Source: Chitinophaga silvisoli (GTDB lineage Bacteria > Bacteroidota > Bacteroidia > Chitinophagales > Chitinophagaceae). Taken from it: 64,000 bases of DNA. A model generated the notes under the pieces. The model was given only the letters and a program-made list of their open reading frames with translations, ran no database searches and was not told where the DNA came from. A program made the translations under genes and the position numbers. Shown piece after piece: positions 8,421-17,025 of the stretch. The DNA lies in assembly GCF_003412465.1 (NCBI RefSeq), contig NZ_QTJV01000002.1, positions 186,001 to 250,000 on the forward strand, written 5' to 3'. How positions within the stretch are numbered: position 1 is the first letter of the stretch; every line of letters begins with the position of its first letter.

Positions 8421-8822
8421 TTAAAATATTTCCTGGCATAGTTCTACAAGTACGCCATTGGTACCCTTGGGGTGTAAAAAACACACTAACTTATTGTCTG
8501 CCCCCTTCTTTGGTTCCGGGTGAAGCAGGGTAAATCCGGCGGCAGCGAGGCGAGCCATTTCAGCATGAATATCAGCGACATCGAAAGCGATATGATGCAT
8601 TCCTTCTCCTTTCTTTTCCAAAAAACGCGCTATCACACTTTCGGGGCTTGTTGGTTCAAGTAATTCCACTTTTGTTTCACCTTTCCTGAAGAAAGCGGTC
8701 CGGACTGCTTCACTGTCTACCTGCTCCTGTTTATAGCAGGAAGTGTTGAGCAGTGCTTCAAACAGGGGAATTGAATTTTGTAATGACTGTACAGCAATAC
8801 CTATATGTTCTACTTTCAACAT
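8421..8822 (-). CDS. mce: methylmalonyl-CoA epimerase
   Basis: A 133-residue vicinal-oxygen-chelate protein interconverting (R)- and (S)-methylmalonyl-CoA, linking propionyl-CoA and succinyl-CoA. Both beta-alpha modules are present: the first starts KVEHIGIAVQSL (metal His), continues to KVELLEPTSPESVIARFL, and the second has GEGMHHIAFDVADI (metal His) and ends GVLVELCQ (metal Glu). Length and motifs are canonical. A B12-binding methylmalonyl-CoA mutase-type subunit is encoded at 27.7 kb. The gene is divergent from the cysteine desulfurase with about 96 bp between the two starts. Confidence 0.95.
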   Translation of the reverse strand: MLKVEHIGIAVQSLQNSIPLFEALLNTSCYKQEQVDSEAVRTAFFRKGETKVELLEPTSPESVIARFLEKKGEGMHHIAFDVADIHAEMARLAAAGFTLLHPEPKKGADNKLVCFLHPKGTNGVLVELCQEIF

Positions 8823-8892
8823 GTTAGCAAATTAACACAAAATGGCTAAATCCTGTTCGCCATGAATTCGTACCTTGATGATAGCAATTCGT

Positions 8893-8900
8893 TAAATTTG
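8893..8900 (+). promoter_or_regulatory. -7 promoter element for cysteine desulfurase
   Basis: TAAATTTG matches TAnnTTTG, 18 bp before the ATG at 8919. A TTG at 8875-8877 is 15 bp upstream, shorter than the usual 17-23 bp spacing. Confidence 0.4.
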
Positions 8901-8918
8901 TAGTATAAAATCTTGTGT

Positions 8919-10136
8919 ATGTTGCAACTGCCTGTGTATTTAGATAACAATGCTACTACGCCCCTGGATCCAAGGGTGCTGGAGACGATGCTTCCGTACT
9001 TTACACAGCACTTTGGCAACGCCAGCAGCCGTCATCATGCTTATGGATGGGCTGCAGAAGCTGCGGTAGATCTGGCAAGGGAGCAGGTAGCTGCCCTGAT
9101 AGGCGCGGATCCTAAAGAAATCATCTTCACTTCCGGTGCTACTGAAGCTGACAACCTCGCCCTCAAAGGTGTATTTGAAATGTACGCTGACAAGGGAAAC
9201 CATATTATTACTACCGAAATAGAACATAAAGCTATACTTGATACCTGCAGGCATCTTGAAAAGTTGGGCGCATCTGTGACCTACCTGAAAGTGAATCATG
9301 AGGGTATGATTGACCTGAAAGAGCTTGAATCTGCTATAACTGCTAAAACGATTCTCGTAGCTGTAATGTACGCTAATAACGAGATTGGTTCCATCAATCC
9401 TATCCGCGAAATCAGTGCCGTTGCCAAGCGTCACGGTGTACTGATGATGAGCGATATCACCCAGGCTGCAGGTAAGATTCCTGTGAATGTAAATAAAGAT
9501 GGGATTGACCTGGCTGCCTTTAGTGCACACAAATTATATGGTCCTAAGGGGATCGGGGCATTATATGTTCGGCGTAAATCACCCAGGGTAAAGGTAACTG
9601 CGCAAATGGATGGCGGGGGACATGAACGTGGTATGCGCTCCGGCACCCTGAATGTGCCTGCTATTGCAGGGTTTGGTAAGGCCTGTGAGCTGGCTTTGCA
9701 GGAAATGGAGGAGGAAGGAAAAAGGTTGGCTGCTATGCGGGATAAGCTGGAAAATGCGTTATTACAACTGGAAGAGACTTATGTAAATGGTAGTCGTACA
9801 CATCGCCTGCCACATGTAAGCAATATATCCTTCAGGTATGTAGAAGGAGAGGCCCTGCTGATGGGCTTTGGCAAGGAAGTCGCATTGTCTTCCGGCTCTG
9901 CCTGTACATCTGCTTCGCCGGAACCCAGCTATGTACTGAAAGCATTGGGCCTGGGGGATGACCTTGCTCATTCTTCACTGCGCTTTGGGTTGGGGAGATT
10001 CACTACTGAAGAAGAAATAGACTATACCATCAATGCTGTAACAGCAACCGTGAACAGACTGCGCGAAATCAGTCCCCTGTGGGAAATGTTCAAGGAGGGA
10101 GTGGACATGAACGCGATCGAATGGTCGCATCATTGA
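8919..10136 (+). CDS. iscS: cysteine desulfurase (IscS/NifS type)
   Basis: A 405-residue fold-type I PLP enzyme that takes sulfur from cysteine for Fe-S clusters and other thiolation. The start at 8919 (MLQLPVYLDNNATTPLD) is preferred over a TTG two codons earlier. The PLP lysine is in SAHKLYGPKG (about residue 205) and the catalytic Cys is in SSGSACTSASPEPS (about residue 329), within the long group I loop. It is followed 93 bp later by an IscU-like gene, so the two probably work together. The scaffold partner is atypical (see its entry). High confidence in the enzyme; symbol iscS versus nifS is a naming choice. Confidence 0.95.
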   Translation: MLQLPVYLDNNATTPLDPRVLETMLPYFTQHFGNASSRHHAYGWAAEAAVDLAREQVAALIGADPKEIIFTSGATEADNLALKGVFEMYADKGNHIITTEIEHKAILDTCRHLEKLGASVTYLKVNHEGMIDLKELESAITAKTILVAVMYANNEIGSINPIREISAVAKRHGVLMMSDITQAAGKIPVNVNKDGIDLAAFSAHKLYGPKGIGALYVRRKSPRVKVTAQMDGGGHERGMRSGTLNVPAIAGFGKACELALQEMEEEGKRLAAMRDKLENALLQLEETYVNGSRTHRLPHVSNISFRYVEGEALLMGFGKEVALSSGSACTSASPEPSYVLKALGLGDDLAHSSLRFGLGRFTTEEEIDYTINAVTATVNRLREISPLWEMFKEGVDMNAIEWSHH

Positions 10137-10235
10137 CAATACGGAAAAATCTGGCCGAATGATTGCATAAACCAACTATAAACGGCCGACAGAGAAACGG
10201 GTCTCTGGATTATTTGATGCTTTATACTTATGCTT

Positions 10236-10676
10236 ATGTCTTACGCTGAAAGAGTACTGGAGTACTACAACAACCCCAGGAATGCCGGCACGCTGGATAA
10301 AAGTTCCCAGCATGTAGGTACGGGGTTGGTACATGTCTCGGAATACGTTGATGTGGTGAGGTTTCAGGTGGAAGTAAACCCTGTCACTCACGTAATCAGG
10401 GACGCGCGATTCAAGACCTTTGGCTGTGGTTCAGCTATCGCGTGTTCTTCTATCGTTACTGAATGGATTAAGGGGAAGACAATTGAAGAGGCTTTCCGTT
10501 TAGATCACATGGAGATTGTGGAAGCCTTAAGTTTACCGCCTTCAAAAATTCATAGTGCGATTTTGACTGAGGATGCTGTGCGGGCTGCAATTAATGATTA
10601 TCGGGTGAAGAATGGAATGGAGCCTGCGGAGGAAGAGTATGAAGAACCAGCCGACTATTATGACGAAAGGGATTGA
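10236..10676 (+). CDS. IscU/NifU-N-like scaffold protein lacking two cluster ligands
   Basis: A 146-residue NifU_N/IscU-fold protein directly after the cysteine desulfurase. Conserved parts include YNNPRNAGTLD, RFKTFGCGSAIA and VTEWIKGKT. The canonical first ligand region GAPACGDV reads HVSEYVDV here, so Cys is Tyr (about residue 37) while the following Asp stays. The third ligand region KIHCSILAED reads KIHSAILTED, so Cys is Ser (about residue 107). Only the middle Cys (residue 64) remains, with an additional Cys at about 70. An acidic tail (EPAEEEYEEPADYYDERD) is added. The frame is intact, so it is probably expressed, but as a delivery, sulfur-acceptor or regulatory variant rather than a normal scaffold. 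Confidence 0.85.
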   Translation: MSYAERVLEYYNNPRNAGTLDKSSQHVGTGLVHVSEYVDVVRFQVEVNPVTHVIRDARFKTFGCGSAIACSSIVTEWIKGKTIEEAFRLDHMEIVEALSLPPSKIHSAILTEDAVRAAINDYRVKNGMEPAEEEYEEPADYYDERD

Positions 10677-10710
10677 TTGATTTTTTTTCAAGATTGTCTT
10701 TTGTATACAT

Positions 10711-10727
10711 CCGGGGGCTCCCCCCGG
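10711..10727. other. GC-rich perfect hairpin
   Basis: CCGGGGG-CTC-CCCCCGG, a 7-bp stem with a 3-nt loop, lies 34 bp after the IscU-like gene in otherwise AT-rich DNA. A T-run precedes but does not follow it, so it is not a classic terminator for the plus strand. Confidence 0.45.
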
Positions 10728-10864
10728 TTGATAAGGTTTACTCTCTGCAATATTTTTCTGAATTCTGCGCTATATAGGGGATTTATTATTTGGCCTGCGG
10801 CAGGTAAAATGCATTGCCCGGAACGGATCAATTATATTCTAACGCTTGCAGCTTAAATAATATA

Positions 10865-10872
10865 TATATTTG
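10865..10872 (+). promoter_or_regulatory. -7 promoter element for gldF
   Basis: TATATTTG matches TAnnTTTG 19 bp before the gldF ATG; a TTG at 10846-10848 is 16 bp upstream of it. Confidence 0.4.
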
Positions 10873-10891
10873 TACTTTCAGTCAAATTACT

Positions 10892-11626
10892 ATGCTAGCA
10901 ATATTCAGAAAGGAAATCCATCAGTTTTTCAGCAGCATCACAGGGTATATCGCTATTATCCTCTTCCTGCTGGCAAATGGCTTATTGCTATTCGTATTCC
11001 CGGACACCAGTCTGCTGGACTATGGTTATGCTAACCTGGATCCACTCTTCAACCTGGCACCGATTATTTACCTGCTCCTTATTCCCGCTATCACCATGCG
11101 TTCCTTTGCCGATGAATTCAAATCAGGCACTATGGAGCTCCTGAGTACCAAACCCCTCAGCTGGTGGCAGATCGTGAACGGGAAATTCTTTGCAGGCTTG
11201 CTGATCGTATTGATTTCACTGATCCCTACTTTCGTTTATTATATTGCTATCCGCAAGCTCAGCGCTCAAAATACGGTGCTGGACAACGGTGGCATTGCCG
11301 GTTCCTACATCGGTCTTTTCCTATTGGGAGCCGTTTTCACCGCCATTGGTGTGTGGGCATCCTCTCTTACCACAAACTCTGTGGTTGCTTTCCTTACCGC
11401 AATTTTCACCTGTTTTATATTCTATTATGGATTCGATTCACTGAGTAAGTTGCCTGCCTTCAGCGGTTCGGCGGACTACTACCTGCAAATGGCCGGTATC
11501 CGCTTCCATTACACCTCTATCAGCAGGGGTGTCATTGATAGCCGGGATGTAGTTTACTTCTTCAGTATTATTGCATTGATGCTCTATTTAACGAGGTTGT
11601 CATTACAAAGAAGAATCTGGGATTGA
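10892..11626 (+). CDS. gldF: gliding motility ABC transporter permease GldF
   Basis: 244 residues with six predicted TM helices, of the ABC-2 permease type used by the GldA-GldF-GldG transporter. The start at 10892 (MLAIFRKEIHQFFSS) is chosen because upstream in-frame residues are non-homologous and precede the promoter element. Typical features are the N-terminal FRKEIHQFF amphipathic helix, TMRSFADEFKSGTMELLSTKP after TM2, and a C-terminal RLSLQRRIWD. GldF pairs with GldG encoded 35 bp downstream; the ATPase GldA is not in the window. It contributes to gliding, by mechanisms not fully resolved. Confidence 0.93.
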   Translation: MLAIFRKEIHQFFSSITGYIAIILFLLANGLLLFVFPDTSLLDYGYANLDPLFNLAPIIYLLLIPAITMRSFADEFKSGTMELLSTKPLSWWQIVNGKFFAGLLIVLISLIPTFVYYIAIRKLSAQNTVLDNGGIAGSYIGLFLLGAVFTAIGVWASSLTTNSVVAFLTAIFTCFIFYYGFDSLSKLPAFSGSADYYLQMAGIRFHYTSISRGVIDSRDVVYFFSIIALMLYLTRLSLQRRIWD

Positions 11627-11661
11627 AAATAAGACTGTCATACTAAGTAATTAATCATATT

Positions 11662-13365
11662 GTGGTTAACAGTAAGAAAAAATACCTGCAACGGGCAATA
11701 CTCGTCATAGCTATACTGATAGGCGTTAACATCCTGGCCATGTACATTCATACAAGATGGGACCTTACCGCCGAAAAGAGATTTACCCTTACTCCCAGTA
11801 CCCGCCAGCTGCTCAAGGGCCTGGATAGCACTGTCACCATCGAGGTATTCCTCAAGGGTGATTACCCTGCTTCCTTCCGTCAACTGGCGCAGTCTACCCA
11901 GGAAATGCTGGAGGAATTCCGGGAAGTAGGCGGTAGCCGTGTGCAGTTTTCCTTCCTCAACCCCGGTCAGGGCATGAATGACTCCGACCGCCTGGCTTTC
12001 CAGCAGTCACTGGCTGAGCAGGGGATCATGCCATTCAATATGCAGGTACAGGAAGATGCGAACCAGGGATATTCAGAAAAACTGATCTTCCCGGGTGCCC
12101 TGGTACATTATGGCAGCAAAACCCTTGGCATCAATCTCCTGAAAAACCAGGGTGGCCAGGATCCGATGCAAACAATGAACAACTCCGAAGCCTTGCTGGA
12201 ATTCCAGTTTGCCAACGCGATCTACCAGTTAAAACAAAACCACCTGCCACTGGTAGGCTACATGCTCGGCCATCATGAACTGTTGGGGGCCGAAGTACTG
12301 GATGCCCTTACCAGCATGCAAAGCAGCTATCTTCTTGACACCATTACCTTACAATACGTTTCTCACATTCCGCAGGACTTTGCCGCCATCGTATTTGCCA
12401 AGCCCCTGGACCGCTTTAGCGATGAAGACAAGCTGAAGATTGACCAGTATGTGATGAACGGGGGTAAAGTGCTCTGGTTTGTAGATGAGCTGAATGTAGG
12501 CATGGATAGTCTGCAGAAGCATGATACCTATGTAGCCATGGATCGTGACCTGAACCTGGAAGACATCCTGTTTCGCTATGGGGTGAGGATCAACCAGGAC
12601 CTGATCCAGGATCTGCAATGTGATCGCCTTCCACAGGTAGTGGGCCATGTTGGGGATAAACCACAGTTTGACCTGTTGCCCTTCCCTTATTTCCCATTGC
12701 TTTCACCCACTGGTGCCCATCCGATTGTTAAAAATATGGACCTGGTACTGAGCCATTTTGCCAGCTCTATCGATACGGTAAAAGGTGGAGACATCAGCAA
12801 AACAGTCTTACTTGCATCTTCTGCCAACTCTAAAACAGAGCGGGCTCCTGTGCAGCTGAGCTGGAATGACCTGCGTGTAAAACCAAATCCACGCCAGTTC
12901 CGCCAGCATGATCTGCCGGTGGCAGTATTGCTGGAGGGGCAGTTCACCTCCCTGTTCCGCAACCGGCTGAGTGCCGATGAGCAGCAGCTGATAGCACAGG
13001 TAACCCGTAAACCTTTTAAAGAACAAAGTGAATTTAATAAAATGATCGTCGTAAGTGATGGCGATCTCCTCACCAATGCGATTTCCCAGAAAAACGGTCC
13101 TATGCAAATGGGCGTTAACCTATTCGACCCCTCGATGGTGTATGCCAACAAGGAGTTCCTGCTCAACTCGCTGGGATACCTGACTAACAATGCCGGAATA
13201 ATGGAAGCGCGTAACAAAGAATTGACACTGCGCCTCCTGGATGCTGAAAAGATCAAACAAAACAAGTCTGTATGGCAGGCTATTTGCGTCATTGTTCCCG
13301 TTCTGCTGATACTCTTGTTCAGGGTGATTTTCCAGTTCATCAGGCAGCGGAAGTTCGAACGATAA
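11662..13365 (+). CDS. gldG: gliding motility ABC transporter auxiliary protein GldG
   Basis: 567 residues with one N-terminal TM helix (AILVIAILIGVNILAMYI), a large extracytoplasmic ABC-type auxiliary domain, and a C-terminal TM helix (ICVIVPVLLILLFRVIFQF) plus a basic tail. The DLTAEKRFTLTPSTRQLLKGL segment is a GldG/DUF4350-type signature. Translation appears to start at GTG 11662. It follows gldF closely and is expected to form the GldFG membrane complex with GldA. No stop or frameshift is seen. Confidence 0.93.
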   Translation: MVNSKKKYLQRAILVIAILIGVNILAMYIHTRWDLTAEKRFTLTPSTRQLLKGLDSTVTIEVFLKGDYPASFRQLAQSTQEMLEEFREVGGSRVQFSFLNPGQGMNDSDRLAFQQSLAEQGIMPFNMQVQEDANQGYSEKLIFPGALVHYGSKTLGINLLKNQGGQDPMQTMNNSEALLEFQFANAIYQLKQNHLPLVGYMLGHHELLGAEVLDALTSMQSSYLLDTITLQYVSHIPQDFAAIVFAKPLDRFSDEDKLKIDQYVMNGGKVLWFVDELNVGMDSLQKHDTYVAMDRDLNLEDILFRYGVRINQDLIQDLQCDRLPQVVGHVGDKPQFDLLPFPYFPLLSPTGAHPIVKNMDLVLSHFASSIDTVKGGDISKTVLLASSANSKTERAPVQLSWNDLRVKPNPRQFRQHDLPVAVLLEGQFTSLFRNRLSADEQQLIAQVTRKPFKEQSEFNKMIVVSDGDLLTNAISQKNGPMQMGVNLFDPSMVYANKEFLLNSLGYLTNNAGIMEARNKELTLRLLDAEKIKQNKSVWQAICVIVPVLLILLFRVIFQFIRQRKFER

Positions 13366-13532
13366 GGCCATTAGTAATAGCGTGGTTACCACCGGGAAGC
13401 ACACATTTATAACAATGTGCTAACGGTTATTCCCATATATTTGCCATTCATTCATTTTAAAATTGCGGTAACCATGACCCCACATTAGCAGTAGACGTCA
13501 ACTTTGTTTTATTTAATTCTATTAAGGGAAGT

Positions 13533-13565
13533 GGAACAATGAGACTGTCCGCAGGTCATTGTTCC
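13533..13565 (+). promoter_or_regulatory. stable stem-loop in the murF-alr leader
   Basis: GGAACAATGA / TCATTGTTCC forms a perfect 10-bp stem with a 13-nt loop, ending 21 bp before the GTG start of murF-alr. No T-run follows, so it looks like a leader structure rather than a terminator. The remaining gap 13366-13532 shows only a weak AGCACA...TGTGCT pairing. Confidence 0.55.
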
Positions 13566-13586
13566 GGCAAAATAAATTAACCACAA

Positions 13587-16091
13587 GTGTACAACGCAGA
13601 AAGTATCAGCAAGGTGCTGAAAGGTGAACTATTACAGCAAACAGGGAACCCGGAGATTGAACATGTGCTGCTGGATAGCCGGAAGGTGATATATCCGGCC
13701 ACCTCTGTCTTCATTCCTTTAGTAAGTCAACGCAGGAACGCTCACCAATATATTAAAGAACTGTACGAAAAGGGGGTCAGCAACTTCATTGTAAGTGAAG
13801 CACCGGAACTGGCCCAATATCCTGCGGCCAACTTCATATTAGTAAAAGACACAATGTCGGCGCTCCATTCATTGGTGGCCTGGCACAGACAACAATTCCA
13901 TATTCCGGTGATCGGTATTACGGGGAGTAATGGTAAAACCATCGTAAAAGAGTGGTTGTACCAGCTGCTGGAAAAAGATTACAATATTGTACGTAGTCCT
14001 AAGAGCTACAACTCACAGATAGGGGTACCCCTCTCGGTTTGGCAAATGAAACCCGAGCACCAGCTGGCCATCTTCGAAGCAGGCATTTCCCAACCGGGAG
14101 AAATGGAGCACCTGGAAAAGATTATCCGTCCTACTATTGGCATTTTTACAAATATTGGTGAAGCCCATAATGAGGGTTTCCTGAACATCCGCCAGAAGAT
14201 CAATGAAAAACTGGTGTTGTTTTCCAAGAGCGAAATTCTCATTTACTGCAAGGATTATCCTGTATTGAACGAGTGTGTGCTCCAGTTCAACAGCCTTGTA
14301 GGGAAGAAGGAAAACCAGGAAGGCGGATTACAGCTGTGTACCTGGTCCCGGAAGACGGAGGCCGATTTCAGGGTAATGAGTGTGGAGAAGACCGGCACCC
14401 ATTCCCGTATCGAGGCTTTGCACAAAAATGAGACCCTGAGTATTACCATTCCTTTTGTGGATGAGGGTTCTATTGAGAATGCCATTCACTGCTGGGTACT
14501 GATGCTGCACCTGAAGATCCCACAGGAGGTGATTCAGCAACGCATGGATCAGCTGGGTAATATCGCGATGCGACTGGAGCTGAAACAGGGTATTAACAAC
14601 TGCTCGGTGATCAATGACAGTTACAATTCAGATTTAGGTTCTCTCAATATAGCACTGGATTTTCTGCAACAGCAGCAACAGCACCCTACCCGTACCGTGA
14701 TCCTCAGCGATATTCTGCAAAGCGGTAAGAGCGATGCCTCTCTTTATGAAGAAGTGGCCAGCCTGATGCGACAAAAGAAGATCGACAAACTGATTGGTAT
14801 CGGAAAAAACATCTTCCGTGAAAAGAAGTGTTTCCAGCAGGTAGAGGGATTGAAGAGTTCATTTTTCCTCACTACTGAGGAGTTTATTCAGCAATTTAAC
14901 CAGCAGGATTTTCAGCATGAAACCATTCTGCTGAAGGGGGCCCGGGTATTTGAGTTTGAGCGTATTGGCAAGTTGCTGGAGCAAAAAGTGCATCAGACCA
15001 TTCTCGAAATCAATCTCAGTTCGGTAGCGCACAACATCAGGCAATACCAGGCATTGCTGAAACCTACGACTAAGCTGATGGCGATGGTGAAAGCATTTTC
15101 CTATGGCAGTGGAAGTTTTGAGATTGCAAACCTGTTGCAGTTCCATGGCGTAGATTACCTTGCCGTTGCTTATGCTGATGAAGGTGTTGAGTTGAGAAGG
15201 ACAGGTATTACCATGCCGATCATGGTCATGAACCCCGAACCTAGTTCATTCGATGCGATCCTGCAGTGGAACCTTGAACCCGAGATCTACTCCCTGCATT
15301 TGTTACAGCAGTTTGAAGAAGAAGTCCAGATAGCAGGCAAGACCGGTTTCCCGGTGCATATAAAACTGGATACCGGTATGCACAGGCTCGGATTTGAGAA
15401 GAAAGACATTCCGGAGCTGGCCGCTATGCTGACAGATAATAATTACCTTACAGTCAAATCTATGTTCAGCCACCTGGCTGGCAGTGAAGATCCGGAACTG
15501 GATGAGCTGACCAGGCAACAGGGTAAGCTTTTCTATGAAATGAGCTATGAGTTGCAAAAGGCACTCGGCTATGCGGTGATCAGACATATTTCCAACAGTG
15601 CGGCGATTTTACGTCATCCTGACCTGCAGCTGGATATGGTACGCTTAGGAATCGGGATGTACGGTGTGGACAGCAGTGAGGAAATGCAGGCCCAGCTGAA
15701 ACCGGTGAGCACATTGAAAACTACCGTTTCACAGGTAAAGCACCTGAATGACGGCGATTTCGTGGGCTATGGTGCTAAGTGGCGGGCGAAAGGTCCTGCT
15801 ATAACGGCAACAGTGAGAATCGGGTATGCAGACGGTTATCCACGCAGGCTCAGCAATGGAGTAGGCAAGATGCTTGTGAGAGGGCAGCTGGCCCCGGTAG
15901 CAGGTGTGGTTGCGATGGATATGGTGATGCTGGATGTAACACATATTCCGGATATAACAGAAGGCGATGAGGTGATAGTATTTGGCGAGTCCTTACCTGT
16001 ACAGCAATTGGCGGCCTGGGCAGGTACTATTCCCTATGAAATATTAACAGGAATTTCGCAGCGTGTGAAGCGGGTATATTTCCAGGAATGA
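13587..16091 (+). CDS. bifunctional MurF ligase / alanine racemase
   Basis: 834 residues encoding a two-enzyme fusion known in Bacteroidota. Residues ~1-455 are a MurF-type ligase with the P-loop ITGSNGKTIV (Lys ~117), SYNSQIGVPLSVW and INDSYNSDLGSL. Residues ~465-834 are alanine racemase: PLP Lys in MVKAFSYGSG (~502), HISNSAAIL, MVRLGIGMYGVD, and the second-subunit Tyr region GYADGYPR. The racemase makes D-Ala, the substrate for D-Ala-D-Ala that MurF attaches, so the fusion links the two. Start codon GTG. With the stand-alone murF at 6.7 kb, this N-terminal half may be diverged or specialised. Confidence 0.95.
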   Translation: MYNAESISKVLKGELLQQTGNPEIEHVLLDSRKVIYPATSVFIPLVSQRRNAHQYIKELYEKGVSNFIVSEAPELAQYPAANFILVKDTMSALHSLVAWHRQQFHIPVIGITGSNGKTIVKEWLYQLLEKDYNIVRSPKSYNSQIGVPLSVWQMKPEHQLAIFEAGISQPGEMEHLEKIIRPTIGIFTNIGEAHNEGFLNIRQKINEKLVLFSKSEILIYCKDYPVLNECVLQFNSLVGKKENQEGGLQLCTWSRKTEADFRVMSVEKTGTHSRIEALHKNETLSITIPFVDEGSIENAIHCWVLMLHLKIPQEVIQQRMDQLGNIAMRLELKQGINNCSVINDSYNSDLGSLNIALDFLQQQQQHPTRTVILSDILQSGKSDASLYEEVASLMRQKKIDKLIGIGKNIFREKKCFQQVEGLKSSFFLTTEEFIQQFNQQDFQHETILLKGARVFEFERIGKLLEQKVHQTILEINLSSVAHNIRQYQALLKPTTKLMAMVKAFSYGSGSFEIANLLQFHGVDYLAVAYADEGVELRRTGITMPIMVMNPEPSSFDAILQWNLEPEIYSLHLLQQFEEEVQIAGKTGFPVHIKLDTGMHRLGFEKKDIPELAAMLTDNNYLTVKSMFSHLAGSEDPELDELTRQQGKLFYEMSYELQKALGYAVIRHISNSAAILRHPDLQLDMVRLGIGMYGVDSSEEMQAQLKPVSTLKTTVSQVKHLNDGDFVGYGAKWRAKGPAITATVRIGYADGYPRRLSNGVGKMLVRGQLAPVAGVVAMDMVMLDVTHIPDITEGDEVIVFGESLPVQQLAAWAGTIPYEILTGISQRVKRVYFQE

Positions 16092-16144
16092 TTGGAAATT
16101 CCGATTTTGCACATTATTATTAATTTTGATAAAAATTATACCCT

Positions 16145-16801
16145 TTGAAATATCGTCACGTAATATTGATTGTAGTTCTGGTGCTGGTAGTAGATCAGGC
16201 ATTAAAAGTATGGATCAAAACCCATATGAATTTCTCTGATGAGATCATTGTCTTCCCTAACTGGTTTAGGATTCATTTCATAGAAAATGATGGCATGGCC
16301 TACGGAATGAAGTTTGGTGGTGATTTTGGCAAGATAATCCTGACCTTATTCCGCTTATTTGCGGTAGTCATTGGTTTCAGATATATGAAGAAACTGGTGA
16401 AGCAGGATTACAGCAAGGGTCTGCTGATCTGCGGTTCCCTCATCCTGGCAGGTGCTGCCGGTAACCTGATCGATAGTCTGTTTTACGGAATGATTTTCTC
16501 TTCTTCCAATTATGCTGATGTAGCACAGTTCATGCCTCCAGGTGGTGGATATGGTTCTTTCCTGCATGGTAACGTGGTAGATATGCTGTACTTCCCGATC
16601 CTGAGAGGACACTTCCCTACCTGGTTCCCAATCAATGCCGGTGAATCTTTCGTGTTCTTCAGACCTATTTTCAATGTGGCTGATGCTGCGATTTCAGTAG
16701 GGGTGATCACCATCCTGGTATTCCAGAAGAAATTTTTTGCGGCACACCATGAAAAAGAAAGAGCGGAGAAAGAAAGAGAACATGTAGCTGTAAGCAAATA
16801 A
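16145..16801 (+). CDS. lspA: lipoprotein signal peptidase (SPase II)
   Basis: 218 residues, longer than proteobacterial LspA owing to an insertion around residues 113-140, as seen in Bacteroidota. Four TM helices carry the catalytic aspartates in HGNVVDMLYF (D146) and FNVADAAISVG (D180); IENDGMAYG and GAAGNLIDS are also present. It cleaves lipoprotein signal peptides after diacylglyceryl transfer. TTG is the apparent start, 53 bp after the murF-alr stop, so co-transcription is likely. A highly charged tail (EKERAEKEREH) follows the last helix. Confidence 0.95.
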   Translation: MKYRHVILIVVLVLVVDQALKVWIKTHMNFSDEIIVFPNWFRIHFIENDGMAYGMKFGGDFGKIILTLFRLFAVVIGFRYMKKLVKQDYSKGLLICGSLILAGAAGNLIDSLFYGMIFSSSNYADVAQFMPPGGGYGSFLHGNVVDMLYFPILRGHFPTWFPINAGESFVFFRPIFNVADAAISVGVITILVFQKKFFAAHHEKERAEKEREHVAVSK

Positions 16802-16823
16802 GCGTTTAATATTATTTATATAG

Positions 16824-16856
16824 AAAAGCTCCGGTCATATGACCGGAGCTTTTTTT
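16824..16856 (+). terminator. rho-independent terminator after lspA
   Basis: AAAAGCTCCGGTC-ATAT-GACCGGAGCTTTTTT: a 10+ bp GC-rich stem, tetraloop and T-run. Clear intrinsic terminator 22 bp after the lspA stop. Confidence 0.93.
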
Positions 16857-16877
16857 ATGCCGGGTTTGATTAAAAAT

Positions 16878-16908
16878 TTTGAAATACTAAATCCCCTCAT
16901 TACATTTG
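16878..16908 (+). promoter_or_regulatory. consensus Bacteroidota promoter for TonB-dependent receptor
   Basis: TTTG at 16878-16881, 19 bp spacer, TACATTTG at 16901-16908. This is an exact match to TTTG-N19-TAnnTTTG. It implies a 5' leader of about 110 nt before the ATG at 17026; I recognise no riboswitch in that leader. Confidence 0.65.
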
Positions 16909-17025
16909 TCCACAAATTCTATAGACTAATAGACGTAATAAAGGACGCTAGAGATAAAATACTGACCTGTAATTAATTAAACATTCACCGCGACTGAAGT
17001 CTTTTTACTAATACATATAAATTAT

